A stretch of DNA of 64,000 nt from Pseudomonas sp. PDM14 (GCF_014851905.1 NZ_JACVAQ010000001.1:186001-250000), one strand, 5' to 3'; counted from the stretch's first letter, positions 50,343 to 59,237 are shown. Translations and numbers: made by a program. The notes: generated from the sequence alone by a model not told the origin.

Positions 50343-52481
50343 ATGTCCCGTATCTCCCCTAGCAAAACCCTTTCCGGCAAAGCCCTGCGCGCGAGCCTGG
50401 CACCCTGCCTGCTCTTCGCCCTGCCGCTGCACGCCGCAGACGACGACACGGCCCTGGCCCTGCCCTCCACGGCCATCACCGAGACGGTAGACCAGCCCGA
50501 GCAACCCGACCTGCACACGCCGACCACCACCGGCTCGCGCCTCAACCTCAGCGCCCTGCAGACCCCGGCCAGCGTCACCAGCATCGGCGCCGAGCAGATC
50601 CAGAGCCGCAACAACGCCACCGTGCAGGACGCAGTCACCCGCTCGCCGGGCATCACCTTCGTCGGCTCGCCGGGCAACGGCGGCACGGCGCTGTCGGCCC
50701 GCGGTTTCAGCGGCCACAGCTCGACCATGCAGCTGTTCGACGGCACCCGCCTGTACGTCGGCGCGGGCACCGTGACGTTCCCGATCGACACCTGGTCGGT
50801 CGAGCGCATCGACATCCTCCGCGGCCCGGCCTCGGTGCTGTACGGCGAAGGTGCCACCGGCGCCGTAGTCAACGTGGTGCCGAAGAAGCCCTTCGCAGGC
50901 GAGATCCGCAATCGCCTGCGCCTGGGCTACGGCTCCGATGACCGCCGCCAGGGCGCGCTCGACAGTGGCGGCTCGCTGAGCGACAGCCTCAGCTACCGCT
51001 TCAACATCAACCAGCAGGCCAGCAACGGCTGGGTCGACCGTGGCGACTCGGAAAGCCTGGCGATCAGCGCCGCCCTGCGCTGGGAGGCCAGCGACGACCT
51101 CAGCTTCACCTTCTCCCACGACTACGGCGACCTGCAGCCACAGCAGTACTTCGGCACCCCGCTGGTAGACGGTCGCTACCGCGAGAGCCTGCGTGAGCAC
51201 AACTACAACGTCGACAACGCCACCGTGCACTACAACGACCAGTCGACCCGCCTGGTCACCGACTGGCGCATCAGCGACAACATCACCGCCAGCAACCAGC
51301 TGTACTTCCTCAAGACCCAGCGCCGCTGGCGCAACGCGGAAACCTATACCTGGCAGCCCGGCGACGTGGTAGACCGCAGCGACTTCATCAGCATCAAGCA
51401 CACCCAGGAACAGCTCGGCGACCGCCAGAGCTTCACCTTCGAGCATTCGCTGTTCGGCCTCGACAGCCGTACCGTGGTCGGCGCCGACTACAACTCGATC
51501 CGCTTCGTGCGCAAGCACGACTTCGGCAACACCTACGGCGACAGCGTACCGCTGGGCCAGTCCGGCGGTGGTGGCTACGTCAGCAACGACCCGTACCGTT
51601 CGCGCGACGGCAGCCAGGCGCGGCAGTTCTCGCTGTTCGCGGAGAACCGCACCCAGCTCACCGAGCAACTCTCGCTGGTCACCGGCGTGCGCCGCGACCA
51701 GGTGCACCTGGACCGTACCGATATCCCTAACGACATCCGCAGCGACCGCAGCCTGACCGGCAACAACTGGCGCGCCGGCCTGGTGTTCGCGGTCAACGAC
51801 GACCTTTCCGTCTATGGCCAGCACGCTACCAGCACCGAGGGCGTGAACAACCTGCTGACCCTCAATGCCAGCCAGCAGCAATGGGATCTGACCGAAGCCA
51901 AGCAGAATGAAATCGGTATCAAGCAGCAGTTTCTCGATGACCGTGGCGAGTGGACCCTGGCCGCCTACCACATCGTCAAGAAGAAGCTGCTGAGCACCGA
52001 CCCGGCCAACCCGACCGTGCAACAGCAGATCGGCCAGCAATCCTCGGACGGTATCGAGGCGACCCTGGAGCTGAGCCTGCCGTACGCCATCCAGCTGTCC
52101 GCCAACGCCGCTTTCGTGCGTGCCGAGTTCGACGAGTTCGCCAGCGGCGCCAACGACTACCAGGGCAACCGCCCGACCAACGTGCCGCGTCGCTCGGCCA
52201 ACCTGTGGCTGAGCAAGGCCTTCGCCGAGCGCGTCACCGCTGGTGCCGGCGTGCGTTACGTCGACAAGCGCTACGCCGACAACGCCAACGACAGCGAGCT
52301 GCCGAGCTACACCGTGGTCGACGCCACCCTCGACTGGCACGTGCAGCCGGACGTGACGCTGGGCCTGCAACTGAACAACCTGTTCGACCGCCAGTACGCC
52401 AGCACCTCGAGCAACAACGGGGCGCAGTGGTACCTGGGCGATCCGCGCTCGTTCTTCGTCACGGCCGACTACCGCTTCTAA
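50343..52481 (+). CDS. TonB-dependent outer-membrane receptor under cobalamin control
   Basis: 712-residue outer-membrane receptor of the siderophore-receptor type. Signal peptide to about residue 33 (LPLHA/ADD); plug domain about 60-180 (NNATVQDAVTRSPGITFVG, then RGFSGHSSTMQLFDGTRLY, then IDILRGPASVLYGEGATGAV); 22-strand barrel ending in the terminal Phe (FVTADYRF). The riboswitch points to cobalamin, a corrinoid or cobalt complex as ligand rather than iron, although the architecture is siderophore-like. The ATG at 50343 starts the signal peptide, with GGAACG before it. An ATPase, a binding protein and a permease follow on the same strand. Confidence 0.9.
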   Translation: MSRISPSKTLSGKALRASLAPCLLFALPLHAADDDTALALPSTAITETVDQPEQPDLHTPTTTGSRLNLSALQTPASVTSIGAEQIQSRNNATVQDAVTRSPGITFVGSPGNGGTALSARGFSGHSSTMQLFDGTRLYVGAGTVTFPIDTWSVERIDILRGPASVLYGEGATGAVVNVVPKKPFAGEIRNRLRLGYGSDDRRQGALDSGGSLSDSLSYRFNINQQASNGWVDRGDSESLAISAALRWEASDDLSFTFSHDYGDLQPQQYFGTPLVDGRYRESLREHNYNVDNATVHYNDQSTRLVTDWRISDNITASNQLYFLKTQRRWRNAETYTWQPGDVVDRSDFISIKHTQEQLGDRQSFTFEHSLFGLDSRTVVGADYNSIRFVRKHDFGNTYGDSVPLGQSGGGGYVSNDPYRSRDGSQARQFSLFAENRTQLTEQLSLVTGVRRDQVHLDRTDIPNDIRSDRSLTGNNWRAGLVFAVNDDLSVYGQHATSTEGVNNLLTLNASQQQWDLTEAKQNEIGIKQQFLDDRGEWTLAAYHIVKKKLLSTDPANPTVQQQIGQQSSDGIEATLELSLPYAIQLSANAAFVRAEFDEFASGANDYQGNRPTNVPRRSANLWLSKAFAERVTAGAGVRYVDKRYADNANDSELPSYTVVDATLDWHVQPDVTLGLQLNNLFDRQYASTSSNNGAQWYLGDPRSFFVTADYRF

Positions 52482-52487
52482 ACCAGG

Positions 52488-52512
52488 CGCCTGCGCTCGA
52501 TGCGCAGGCGCA
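52488..52512 (+). promoter_or_regulatory. Intercistronic hairpin between receptor and ABC genes
   Basis: GCGCCTGCGC and GCGCAGGCGC form a perfect 10-bp stem around TCGAT, 6 bp after the receptor stop. No T-run follows. It could protect the receptor mRNA end or lower expression of the ABC genes relative to the receptor. Confidence 0.5.
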
Positions 52513-52579
52513 CCAGGGCGCCGCATTCATGGCAGATACCGCCTGTGGCGCCTTCACCTGATGAACCCGCGAACTGACC

Positions 52580-53353
52580 ATGTCCACCCTGCACCTCGAC
52601 CACCTGGCCTGGGCCACCGACACCCACCGCTGGCTGCTGCGCGACATCGACCTGCATGTCGCCCAGGGCGAGTTCGTCGGCCTGATCGGCCCCAACGGCA
52701 GCGGCAAGACCAGCCTGCTGCGCTGTGCCTACCGCTTCAGCCAACCGGCCAGCGGCCAGGTGCGGCTGGATGATCACGACCTCTGGCGACAGAGCCCGCG
52801 CTGGAGCGCACAGCGTATCGCCGTGGTGCTGCAGGAGTTTCCCCAGGAGTTCGGCCTCAGCGTGCGCGACGTGGTCGCCATGGGCCGCACCCCTCACAAA
52901 GGTCTGTTCGACGGCGATACCCTCGAAGACGCCGAGCTGATCGCGCAGGTGTTACGCCGCCTCGGCCTGGACAGCCTCGCCGAGCACGCCTTCGCCACCC
53001 TCTCCGGCGGCGAGAAACAGCGCGTGTTGCTGGCCCGCGCCCTGGTGCAACAGCCGGGGTTGCTGATTCTCGACGAGCCGACCAACCACCTTGACCCGCG
53101 CTACCAGCTGGAGCTGCTGCAGCACCTGCGCGGCCTGGGCCTGAGCACGCTGGCGAGCTTCCACGACCTGAACCTGGCGGCGGCGTTCTGCGACCGCCTG
53201 TATGTCCTCGCCGACGGCCGACTGGTCGCCAGCGGCACGCCGGACGAGGTCCTCAGCGCCGAGCTGCTCCAGCGCGTGTTCGGCGTGCAGGCGCTGGTCG
53301 ACCGCCATCCCCTTCACGCGTACCCACGCATCACCTGGATCACTCAAGCATGA
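52580..53353 (+). CDS. ABC transporter ATPase, FecE/BtuD type
   Basis: 257-residue ATPase of a cobalamin/iron-complex importer. Walker A GPNGSGKTSLLR near 37, Q-loop VVLQEFPQEFGLSVRD, signature LSGGEKQRVLLARAL, Walker B LLILDEPTNHLDP and the switch His in ASFHDLNLAAAFCD. The ATG at 52580 has no strong ribosome binding site and follows the receptor stop by 98 bp. Its stop overlaps the binding-protein start as ATGA. Confidence 0.92.
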   Translation: MSTLHLDHLAWATDTHRWLLRDIDLHVAQGEFVGLIGPNGSGKTSLLRCAYRFSQPASGQVRLDDHDLWRQSPRWSAQRIAVVLQEFPQEFGLSVRDVVAMGRTPHKGLFDGDTLEDAELIAQVLRRLGLDSLAEHAFATLSGGEKQRVLLARALVQQPGLLILDEPTNHLDPRYQLELLQHLRGLGLSTLASFHDLNLAAAFCDRLYVLADGRLVASGTPDEVLSAELLQRVFGVQALVDRHPLHAYPRITWITQA

Positions 53354-54318
53354 ACCTGCGCTGCCTGATCGCTCCCCTGCTGGCCCTGTTCGCCCTGCCG
53401 GCCATCGCCAGCGACTATCCACTGACGCTGCGCAGTTGCGAGCGTGACGTGACCTTTACGAAGGCGCCGCAACGCGCGGTCAGCCACGACATCAGCCTGA
53501 CCGGCATGCTGCTCGCCCTCGGCCTGCGCGAGCGCATGGTCGGCTACACCGGCATCAGCGGCTGGAAAACCCTCGACCCGGCGATGAAAACCGCTCTCGG
53601 CGACCTGCCGGAGCTGGCCGCCCGCTACCCGTCGATGGAAACCCTGCTGGGCGTCGATGCCGACCTGCTCTTCGCCGGCTGGAACTACGGCATGCGCGTC
53701 GGCGGCCCGGTCACCCCGGACACGCTGGCGCCTTTCGACATCCCGGTCTACGAACTGAGCGAATCCTGTTCGCGGATCATGGCGCAGCGCCAGGCTAGCC
53801 TCGACGACCTCTACCGCGACCTGCTCAATCTCGGCCGCATCTTTTCCGTGGAAGTACGGGCCGAAGCCCTGGTCGCCGGTCTGCGCACGCGCATCGATAC
53901 CGTGCAGGCACGGCTGACGAGCCAGACCGCTACGCCGCGCGTGTTCCTCTACGACAGCGGCGAGGACCGCCCCACCACCTCCGGGCGCCTGGGCATGCCC
54001 GAGGCGCTGATCCAGGCCGCTGGCGGGCGCAACGTGATGGACGACATCGCCGCCAGCTGGACCCAGGTCAACTGGGAAAGCGTGGTCGAGCGCGACCCGG
54101 AGGTGATCCTGATCGTCGATTACGGCCCACGCACCTGGCAGCAGAAGCGTGACCTTCTGCTGCAACACCCGGCGCTGCAGGACATCCAGGCGGTACGCGA
54201 GCAGCGCTTCCTGGTGCTGTCCTACCTCGAAGTCACCCCCTCGGTGGAAAGCGCCACGGCCATCGAGAAGATCGCCGCCAGCCTGCACCCGCAGCTGTTC
54301 GGGCAGGCGTCGTACTGA
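53350..54318 (+). CDS. Periplasmic binding protein, BtuF/FecB type
   Basis: 322-residue class III binding protein with a Sec signal (ending AIA/SDY). Two Rossmann-like lobes: RAVSHDISLTGMLLALGLRE, then LLGVDADLLFAGWNYG, and after the linker helix VFLYDSGEDRPTTSGRLGMP and DPEVILIVDYGP. No lipobox, so it is free in the periplasm. Ligand inferred from the riboswitch to be a corrinoid or cobalt complex. It overlaps the ATPase gene by 4 bp; its TGA overlaps the permease ATG. Confidence 0.9.
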   Translation: MNLRCLIAPLLALFALPAIASDYPLTLRSCERDVTFTKAPQRAVSHDISLTGMLLALGLRERMVGYTGISGWKTLDPAMKTALGDLPELAARYPSMETLLGVDADLLFAGWNYGMRVGGPVTPDTLAPFDIPVYELSESCSRIMAQRQASLDDLYRDLLNLGRIFSVEVRAEALVAGLRTRIDTVQARLTSQTATPRVFLYDSGEDRPTTSGRLGMPEALIQAAGGRNVMDDIAASWTQVNWESVVERDPEVILIVDYGPRTWQQKRDLLLQHPALQDIQAVREQRFLVLSYLEVTPSVESATAIEKIAASLHPQLFGQASY

Positions 54319-55340
54319 TGCCGATCCGTAGCCCGGCCACCTATCGTCTGTTGCTGCTCGGCCTGCTAGGCGCGCTGCTGGTGTCCTGCATCACGGCACT
54401 GGCATTCGGTCCGGCGGCCGTGCCGCAGGCCAAGGTCTGGGCGATCGTCGCCGACCAGCTGGGGCTGCAGACGCGCGGGCAGTGGAGCAAGGGCCAGGAA
54501 CACATCGTCTGGCTGATCCGCGCGCCGCGGGTGCTGCTCGGCGCCCTGGTCGGCGCCGGCCTGGCCCTGGTCGGCAGCGCGCTGCAGGCGGTCACGCGCA
54601 ACCCGCTGGCCGACCCGCACCTGCTCGGCGTCAGCTCCGGCGCCGCGCTCGGTGCGGTGCTGGTGGTGCTCTACCTGGGCGAATTCATCGGCGCGTTCAG
54701 CCTGCCGCTGGCGGCCTTCATCGGCGCGGCCGGCGCCATGCTACTGGTGATCGCCGTGGCCCGACGCGGCGGTCGCCTGGAAAGCGATCGCCTGCTGCTG
54801 GCCGGGGTGGCGGTGTCATTCGTGCTCATGGCCCTGGTCAACCTGCTGCTCTACACCGGCGAACACCATGCCGCCAGCTCGGTGGTGTTCTGGATGCTCG
54901 GCGGCCTGGGGTCGGCACGCTGGCAGGTGATCTGGCTGCCGGCGCTGTGCGTGGCGCTCGGCCTGCTCGCCCTGCTGGTGCTGGCGCGCGGCCTCAATGC
55001 GCTGATGAGTGGCGAACAGACCGCCGTCAGCCTGGGCTTCAGCGGCCCGCGCCTGCGCCTGCAGGTGTTCGTCTGCACCGCACTGCTGACCGGTGTGCTG
55101 GTGTCGCTGTCGGGCGCCATCGGCTTCGTCGGCCTGATGGTGCCGCACATGGCGCGGCGCCTGGTCGGTGCCGAACACCGCCGCCTGCTGCCAATCAGCG
55201 CCCTGCTCGGCGCGCTGTTCCTGGTCTGGGTGGATGTCGCCGCACGCACCCTGATCGCCCCCGAAGACCTGCCCATCGGTATCGCCACCGCGGCACTCGG
55301 CGGGCTGTTCTTCATCCTCCTGCTGCGCCGCCGCACATGA
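54318..55340 (+). CDS. FecCD-family ABC permease (BtuC-like)
   Basis: 340-residue permease with about ten membrane helices, for uptake of cobalamin-like or metal-chelate ligands. Family motifs: RAPRVLLGALVGAGLALVGS, RNPLADPHLLGVSSGAALGA, the coupling-helix region GEQTAVSLGFSG, and GAIGFVGLMVPHMARRLVG. Its ATG overlaps the TGA of the binding-protein gene by one base. It completes the importer; it should work as a homodimer, as no second permease is present. Confidence 0.93.
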   Translation: MPIRSPATYRLLLLGLLGALLVSCITALAFGPAAVPQAKVWAIVADQLGLQTRGQWSKGQEHIVWLIRAPRVLLGALVGAGLALVGSALQAVTRNPLADPHLLGVSSGAALGAVLVVLYLGEFIGAFSLPLAAFIGAAGAMLLVIAVARRGGRLESDRLLLAGVAVSFVLMALVNLLLYTGEHHAASSVVFWMLGGLGSARWQVIWLPALCVALGLLALLVLARGLNALMSGEQTAVSLGFSGPRLRLQVFVCTALLTGVLVSLSGAIGFVGLMVPHMARRLVGAEHRRLLPISALLGALFLVWVDVAARTLIAPEDLPIGIATAALGGLFFILLLRRRT

Positions 55341-55430
55341 GCCTGTTGCGCCAACGAGGCGCCGACGCGCTTGACGCTGCCGCGCGCGCTCGCGTTATCG
55401 TCACCTCCCAGCCACCATCCCGGACCGACG

Positions 55431-56024
55431 ATGAACGCGCCTGATCTACAGCCCACCCTCACCGGCGCCCATGCCGAACTGCGCCCGCTGCAACGCGAGC
55501 ACGCCGCCGACTTGCTGGCTGCCGCGGCCGACGGTGAGTTGTGGAACATGAACCTCACGGTGATCCCCGGCCCGGATACCGTCGATGCCTACCTGAACAA
55601 GGCCCTGGCCGGCCGTGCAGCCGGCACGGCGATGCCCTTCGCCATCGTCGCTTGCAACAGCGGCGAGGTGGTCGGCAGCACGCGTTTCTGGAAGATCGAC
55701 GCGGACAACCGCAAGCTGGAGATCGGCCACACCTGGCTCGCTCAATCGGCCCAGCGTTCGGGGATCAACACCGAGGCCAAGTACCTGCTGCTGTGTCATG
55801 CCTTCGAGGTGCTGCACTGCGTGCGCGTGCAGTTCACCACCGATCAGCTGAACCAGCGCTCGCGCGCGGCCATCCTGCGCATCGGTGCGGTAGAGGAAGG
55901 CCTCGTCCGCCACGAACGCATCATGCCCGACGGGCGCAAACGCAACTCGGCGCGCTTCAGCATCATCGACAGCGAATGGCCGATGGTGAAACTACGCCTG
56001 CAGGCACTGCTGAAGCGGGATTAG
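55431..56024 (+). CDS. GNAT-family N-acetyltransferase
   Basis: 197 residues of the RimJ/RimL-like GNAT group: AELRPLQREHAADLLAAAAD, EVVGSTRFWKIDADNRKLEI, the acetyl-CoA region QSAQRSGINTEAKYLLLCHA, and LNQRSRAAILRIGAVEEG. Members acetylate protein N-termini, amino acids or small amines; the substrate here is unknown. The ATG at 55431 is chosen by family start; an upstream open frame begins at 55371. Its stop overlaps the convergent TauE/SafE stop by 4 bp. It may be read with the ABC genes 90 bp upstream. Confidence 0.88.
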   Translation: MNAPDLQPTLTGAHAELRPLQREHAADLLAAAADGELWNMNLTVIPGPDTVDAYLNKALAGRAAGTAMPFAIVACNSGEVVGSTRFWKIDADNRKLEIGHTWLAQSAQRSGINTEAKYLLLCHAFEVLHCVRVQFTTDQLNQRSRAAILRIGAVEEGLVRHERIMPDGRKRNSARFSIIDSEWPMVKLRLQALLKRD

Positions 56025-56752
56025 AGCGCCGCCCGCAGCAGCGCGTGCAGGCCCAGCAGCAACAGGCCGATGAAGAACAGCCGCCGGAAACTGGCTTCGC
56101 TCAGGCGCTGACGCAGGCGCTGGCCGATCTCAAGGCCGAGCAGCGCGGGCAGCAACATCAACCACGACCAGCCCATCTCCGCGCCTTCGAGGCCGCCGTA
56201 CCACCACAGTCCCGCGCCCAGGGCCAGGGTGGAGACGGTAAACGACAGCCCGAGCGCCTGGATCAGGCTGTCACGTGGCAGACCCAAGGCCTGCAGATAG
56301 GGCACCGCCGGAATCACGAACACGCCGGTGGCGCCGGTGACCACGCCGGTGAGAAAGCCCGCCAGCGAGGAATGCAGCGTTTCGCCGCGTGTCGGCAGGC
56401 GCGGGCGATACGCCAGCAGGCCGATGCTGCCGTAGACCACCAGGCACACACCCAGCGCAACGCCAACCCAGGCATTCTGGGCCTGCACCAGCCAGCGCGT
56501 GGTCAGCAGCGTGCCCAGGGTCAGCGCCAGCAGCATCGGCCACAAGCGCGTGAGCAACGGCAGCAGCGCCGGGCCACGCAGCAGCTGCCAGAGGTTGGTG
56601 ATCAGCGAAGGAATCAGCAGCAGCGCCGACGCCTCGCCGGGGGTCATCGCCAGCACCAGCAGGCCGATCGCGATGGTCGGCAGGCCCATGCCCAGCACAC
56701 CCTTGGCCAGGCCGGCGAAAAAGAACACCACAAATGAAAAAGCCACGACCAT
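56021..56752 (-). CDS. TauE/SafE-family sulfite/organosulfonate exporter
   Basis: 243-residue membrane protein with about eight helices in two repeats. FFFAGLAKGVLGMGLPTIAI and GFLTGVVTGATGVFVIPAVP are the paired family motifs. Relatives export sulfite, sulfoacetate or other small anions; substrate unknown. The ATG at 56752 has a distant AGGA. It is divergent from a LysR regulator 110 bp away, which probably controls it, and convergent with the GNAT gene. Confidence 0.9.
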   Translation of the reverse strand: MVVAFSFVVFFFAGLAKGVLGMGLPTIAIGLLVLAMTPGEASALLLIPSLITNLWQLLRGPALLPLLTRLWPMLLALTLGTLLTTRWLVQAQNAWVGVALGVCLVVYGSIGLLAYRPRLPTRGETLHSSLAGFLTGVVTGATGVFVIPAVPYLQALGLPRDSLIQALGLSFTVSTLALGAGLWWYGGLEGAEMGWSWLMLLPALLGLEIGQRLRQRLSEASFRRLFFIGLLLLGLHALLRAAL

Positions 56753-56862
56753 GGGCCTGCATTCCTGCGAGAATTTCGCCCAGCTTGCCTGGCGCCGGCC
56801 GCGCGCAGAATCCGTATCTGCCGAGCCCTGCCTCAGGCCTGACCGAAGCCAACGGGTGGCCC

Positions 56863-57768
56863 ATGCGATTCGACCTGATTGACCTCAAGCTGCTGCTCGC
56901 CATCGCCGAAGCCGGCAGCATCACCCGCGGCGCCGAGCTCAGCCACATGGCGCTGGCGTCGGCCAGCGCGCGGATCAAGGCGCTGGAGGACAGCCTCGGC
57001 GCTCCCCTGTTCGAGCGTCAGCGCCATGGTGTGCAGCCCACCGCCGCCGGCCGCGCGGCGATCCATCACGCCCAGGCGGTGATGCACCAGTTGCAGATGA
57101 TGAACCATGAGCTGGGCAATTTCGCCAGTGGCCTGCGTGGTCGCGTGCGTCTGCTGAGCAATACCGCAGCGCTGGCCGAACACCTGCCCGAGGTACTCGG
57201 CGACTACCTGCTGCAACACCCGCAGATCGACCTGGATATCGAGGAGCGTCCCAGCCACGCAATCGTCGACGCCCTGCACAAGCGCCAGGCCGAACTCGGC
57301 GTGCTGGCCGACAGCACCGACATGATCGGGCTGGAGGCACGCCCGCTGTGCAGCGATCCGCTGCTGCTGATCAGCTCGCGCGACCAAGACGCCGTCTCCG
57401 CGCAGCACCGGGTGCGCTTCGACGAGCTGCTGGAGCGTGCCTTCGTCGGCCTCGCCGCGGACAATCCGCTGCAGGCGCATATCACCGGCAAGGCGCTGAA
57501 GGCAGGCCGCCCGCTAAGCGTGCGCCTGCGGGTCAGCAGTTTCGAGGCGATGTGCGGGCTGGTTGCCCGGGGCGTCGGCGTGGCAATCCTGCCGCAGGCG
57601 GCGCTGCAGCGCTCGGCCTTCCAGACACAGCTGCGGGCCTGGCCGCTGCAGGACGCTTGGGCCACGCGCACGCTGTACCTGTGCGCGCCGTCATTTGCCC
57701 AGCTTACCCCACAGGCCGCGACGCTGGCCGAGCACATTCTGGCCGCCAGTAGGCCGAACGCCGACTGA
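56863..57768 (+). CDS. LysR-family transcription regulator
   Basis: 301 residues: the N-terminal winged helix (DLKLLLAIAEAGSITRGAEL, then SASARIKALEDSLGAPLFER) and a periplasmic-binding-like effector domain (GRVRLLSNTAALAEHLPEVL, GVLADSTDMIGLEARPL, RGVGVAILPQAAL). It starts with ATG at 56863 at the conserved N-terminus. It is divergent from the TauE/SafE exporter gene, the usual layout for a LysR regulator and its target. Effector unknown. Confidence 0.93.
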   Translation: MRFDLIDLKLLLAIAEAGSITRGAELSHMALASASARIKALEDSLGAPLFERQRHGVQPTAAGRAAIHHAQAVMHQLQMMNHELGNFASGLRGRVRLLSNTAALAEHLPEVLGDYLLQHPQIDLDIEERPSHAIVDALHKRQAELGVLADSTDMIGLEARPLCSDPLLLISSRDQDAVSAQHRVRFDELLERAFVGLAADNPLQAHITGKALKAGRPLSVRLRVSSFEAMCGLVARGVGVAILPQAALQRSAFQTQLRAWPLQDAWATRTLYLCAPSFAQLTPQAATLAEHILAASRPNAD

Positions 57769-57803
57769 GCGTGGTCGAACGAGAGAACACCGCGAGATGG
57801 AGC

Positions 57804-57831
57804 GAGCCGCTACGCGAAGGCGCAGCGGCTC
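57804..57831. terminator. Hairpin between convergent genes
   Basis: GAGCCGCT and AGCGGCTC form an 8-bp stem, extended inside by a partial GCG/CGC pairing, between the LysR and hemerythrin-like stops. There is no T-run; it probably ends or slows both convergent transcripts. Confidence 0.45.
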
Positions 57832-57837
57832 AGCAGG

Positions 57838-58308
57838 TCAGGCCGCCTTGGCGAGCATGGCCTTTTTCAGCAGGGCCTTGCGGGTCTCCATGGCCTTGCC
57901 CAGTTCCTTGAGTTTTTCCTCACCGAGCAGACGGCGTGCCTCGGGGAACATCTCCGTCTCTTCTTCCTCGATGTGGTGCTCAAGCAGTTCCTTAAGCACT
58001 TTCACCCGGCCGGAGAACTCGATGGAGCCGGGATCGGTGTGGATCAGATCGGGCAGCACCAGCGAATCCACAGTACGGTGCTCCTCTTTAGCTTCGGCGG
58101 TCATCACCGCCTGCTCCTTCTTGCCGGCTTCCTTGTAGGCCGGGTAGAAAATCTCTTCCTCGATGTCGGTGTGCACCATCAGCTCCTGCTCGATCTTGTG
58201 CAGCAGTTCGACGCGAGTTTTTACGCCGCGCTCGGTGGTGCTGCTCAGTCGTTCGAGCAGGCCTTTGACCGTTTCATGGTCTTTCTTCAACAGGTCGATC
58301 GCGTTCAT
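57838..58308 (-). CDS. Hemerythrin HHE domain protein
   Basis: 156-residue four-helix protein with the HHE di-iron pattern: LLKKDHETVKGLLERL, then HTDIEEEIFYPAYKEA, then EEHRTVDSLV and EHHIEEEETEMFPEARRL. The His and Glu residues are placed to bind two irons. Such proteins sense or handle oxygen, NO or iron in bacteria; the role here is unknown. The ATG follows GAGGATGAG. It is divergent from the DUF3509-like operon. Confidence 0.92.
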   Translation of the reverse strand: MNAIDLLKKDHETVKGLLERLSSTTERGVKTRVELLHKIEQELMVHTDIEEEIFYPAYKEAGKKEQAVMTAEAKEEHRTVDSLVLPDLIHTDPGSIEFSGRVKVLKELLEHHIEEEETEMFPEARRLLGEEKLKELGKAMETRKALLKKAMLAKAA

Positions 58309-58466
58309 TTCTCATCCTCATAGGCGGTTGAAGCACGGCGTACAGTGCGCCGCGCCCTCAGTAAGAGGACTGGCCGTGTCGGCAAACAGTTCGAGGTGTT
58401 TGGTCTGCTGGGCTCCGGTGAAAAAGACATCGCCACCCCTGCGTAAAGGTGGCCATTTGCCCTGAT

Positions 58467-58509
58467 TGCAGTTTGCACGGGCATAAAAAACGTCATCGTG
58501 CAGTTTGCA
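58467..58509 (+). promoter_or_regulatory. Paired activator sites, paralogue B
   Basis: TGCAGTTTGCA occurs at 58467-58477 and again at 58499-58509, 32 bp apart start to start. The same motif pair with the same spacing precedes paralogue A at 20.8 kb. The inner site ends 66 bp before the -24 element, as there. Likely sites of a sigma-54 enhancer-binding protein not encoded in the window. Confidence 0.72.
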
Positions 58510-58575
58510 ACCAGCGCCTCTGCAAGAGACGGCTGGAAACCCCGTAAACCGTGGCTTTCAGCGATTTTCAAAAGC

Positions 58576-58591
58576 TGGCACAGGCCGTGCA
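58576..58591 (+). promoter_or_regulatory. Candidate sigma-54 promoter of the DUF3509-like operon B
   Basis: TGGCAC-AGGCC-GTGCA: perfect -24 hexamer, N5 spacer, and a -12 element one base off TTGCA. The predicted start is near 58602, about 40 nt before the ATG at 58643. Geometry and sequence match the promoter at 20739-20754. Confidence 0.72.
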
Positions 58592-58642
58592 ATAGCCTCT
58601 GCACAACCCGATAACACCCCATCCAATAACAAGGTGTGCAGC

Positions 58643-59005
58643 ATGAAAATCGCCATCAAGGAATTCTTCGACTCCTTCCCTGACTACGACGTGAAAATCA
58701 AACCGCGCCCGGACGGCACCCTGCTGTTGACCATGCGCCGGGGTGAACTGCCAGCACTGAACAAGGCCATCGACAGCGCGGCCATTTTCTGCGAACGCGC
58801 CATGCGTGACCTGATCCGCGAAGTGCAACGCGACATCAAGCTGGCTGCCGGCGAAATTCGCTTCCACGGCGAAGGCAGCCAATGGATCCGCAACAAGCTG
58901 CCGACCTTCACGGGTGGCCCGATTCACGAAACCGCATCGAAAACCCTGGTGGCGCGGCGCAAGCTGGACAACGCCAAGACCCGCCAGTATTCCCAGTCTG
59001 CCTGA
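58643..59005 (+). CDS. DUF3509-like small protein, paralogue B
   Basis: 120-residue cytoplasmic protein of unknown function, paralogous to the product of 20335-20691. Shared blocks: KEFFDSFPDYDVKIKPRPDG, an RDLIREVQ-type helix, LPTFTGGPIHETASKTLVAR. The charge-rich helices and single conserved Cys (FCERAM) match the other copy. The ATG at 58643 follows AAGGTG. It is followed by a 68-residue DUF2188-like gene with a good ribosome binding site, so the operon is B plus that gene, ended by the terminator at 59252. Confidence 0.82.
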   Translation: MKIAIKEFFDSFPDYDVKIKPRPDGTLLLTMRRGELPALNKAIDSAAIFCERAMRDLIREVQRDIKLAAGEIRFHGEGSQWIRNKLPTFTGGPIHETASKTLVARRKLDNAKTRQYSQSA

Positions 59006-59030
59006 TCAGCAGACCACCCAAGGAGCGACT

Positions 59031-59237
59031 ATGGACAGCTATCAGATCTGCGCATCGGAAATCGGTTGGGAACTGCGTCGGGCAGGGTCGACGGAAGCGA
59101 CCAAGGTCATGCCCTCCAAGGAAGACATGCTCGGTTTCCTGCCGCGCTACATGGATGGCAAGACGGCACTGGTGAAGATCTACGGGCGTAACGGCTCGTT
59201 CGAGTGCGAGCAGCGTTACCCGCAAGCGCGGATGTGA
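59031..59237 (+). CDS. DUF2188-like small protein
   Basis: 68 residues: YQICASEIGWELRRAGSTEA, then KVMPSKEDMLGFLPRYM, then ALVKIYGRNGSFECEQRYP. The order of W-x-(V/L)-(K/R), A/S-rich helix and I-(Y/H)-G-R-(D/N)-G fits DUF2188, a small two-strand/helix protein family of unknown function. The ATG at 59031 follows AGGAG at 5 nt. It is cotranscribed with DUF3509-like paralogue B; paralogue A has no such partner. Confidence 0.72.
   Translation: MDSYQICASEIGWELRRAGSTEATKVMPSKEDMLGFLPRYMDGKTALVKIYGRNGSFECEQRYPQARM

Noticed and set aside
50208..52526. 772-codon open frame on the minus strand opposite the TonB receptor
   Set aside because: Antisense shadow of the receptor; low-complexity Val/Ala/Gly composition and no ribosome binding site. 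Similar shadows opposite the glucan synthase, exaA and the periplasmic binding protein were dropped for the same reason.
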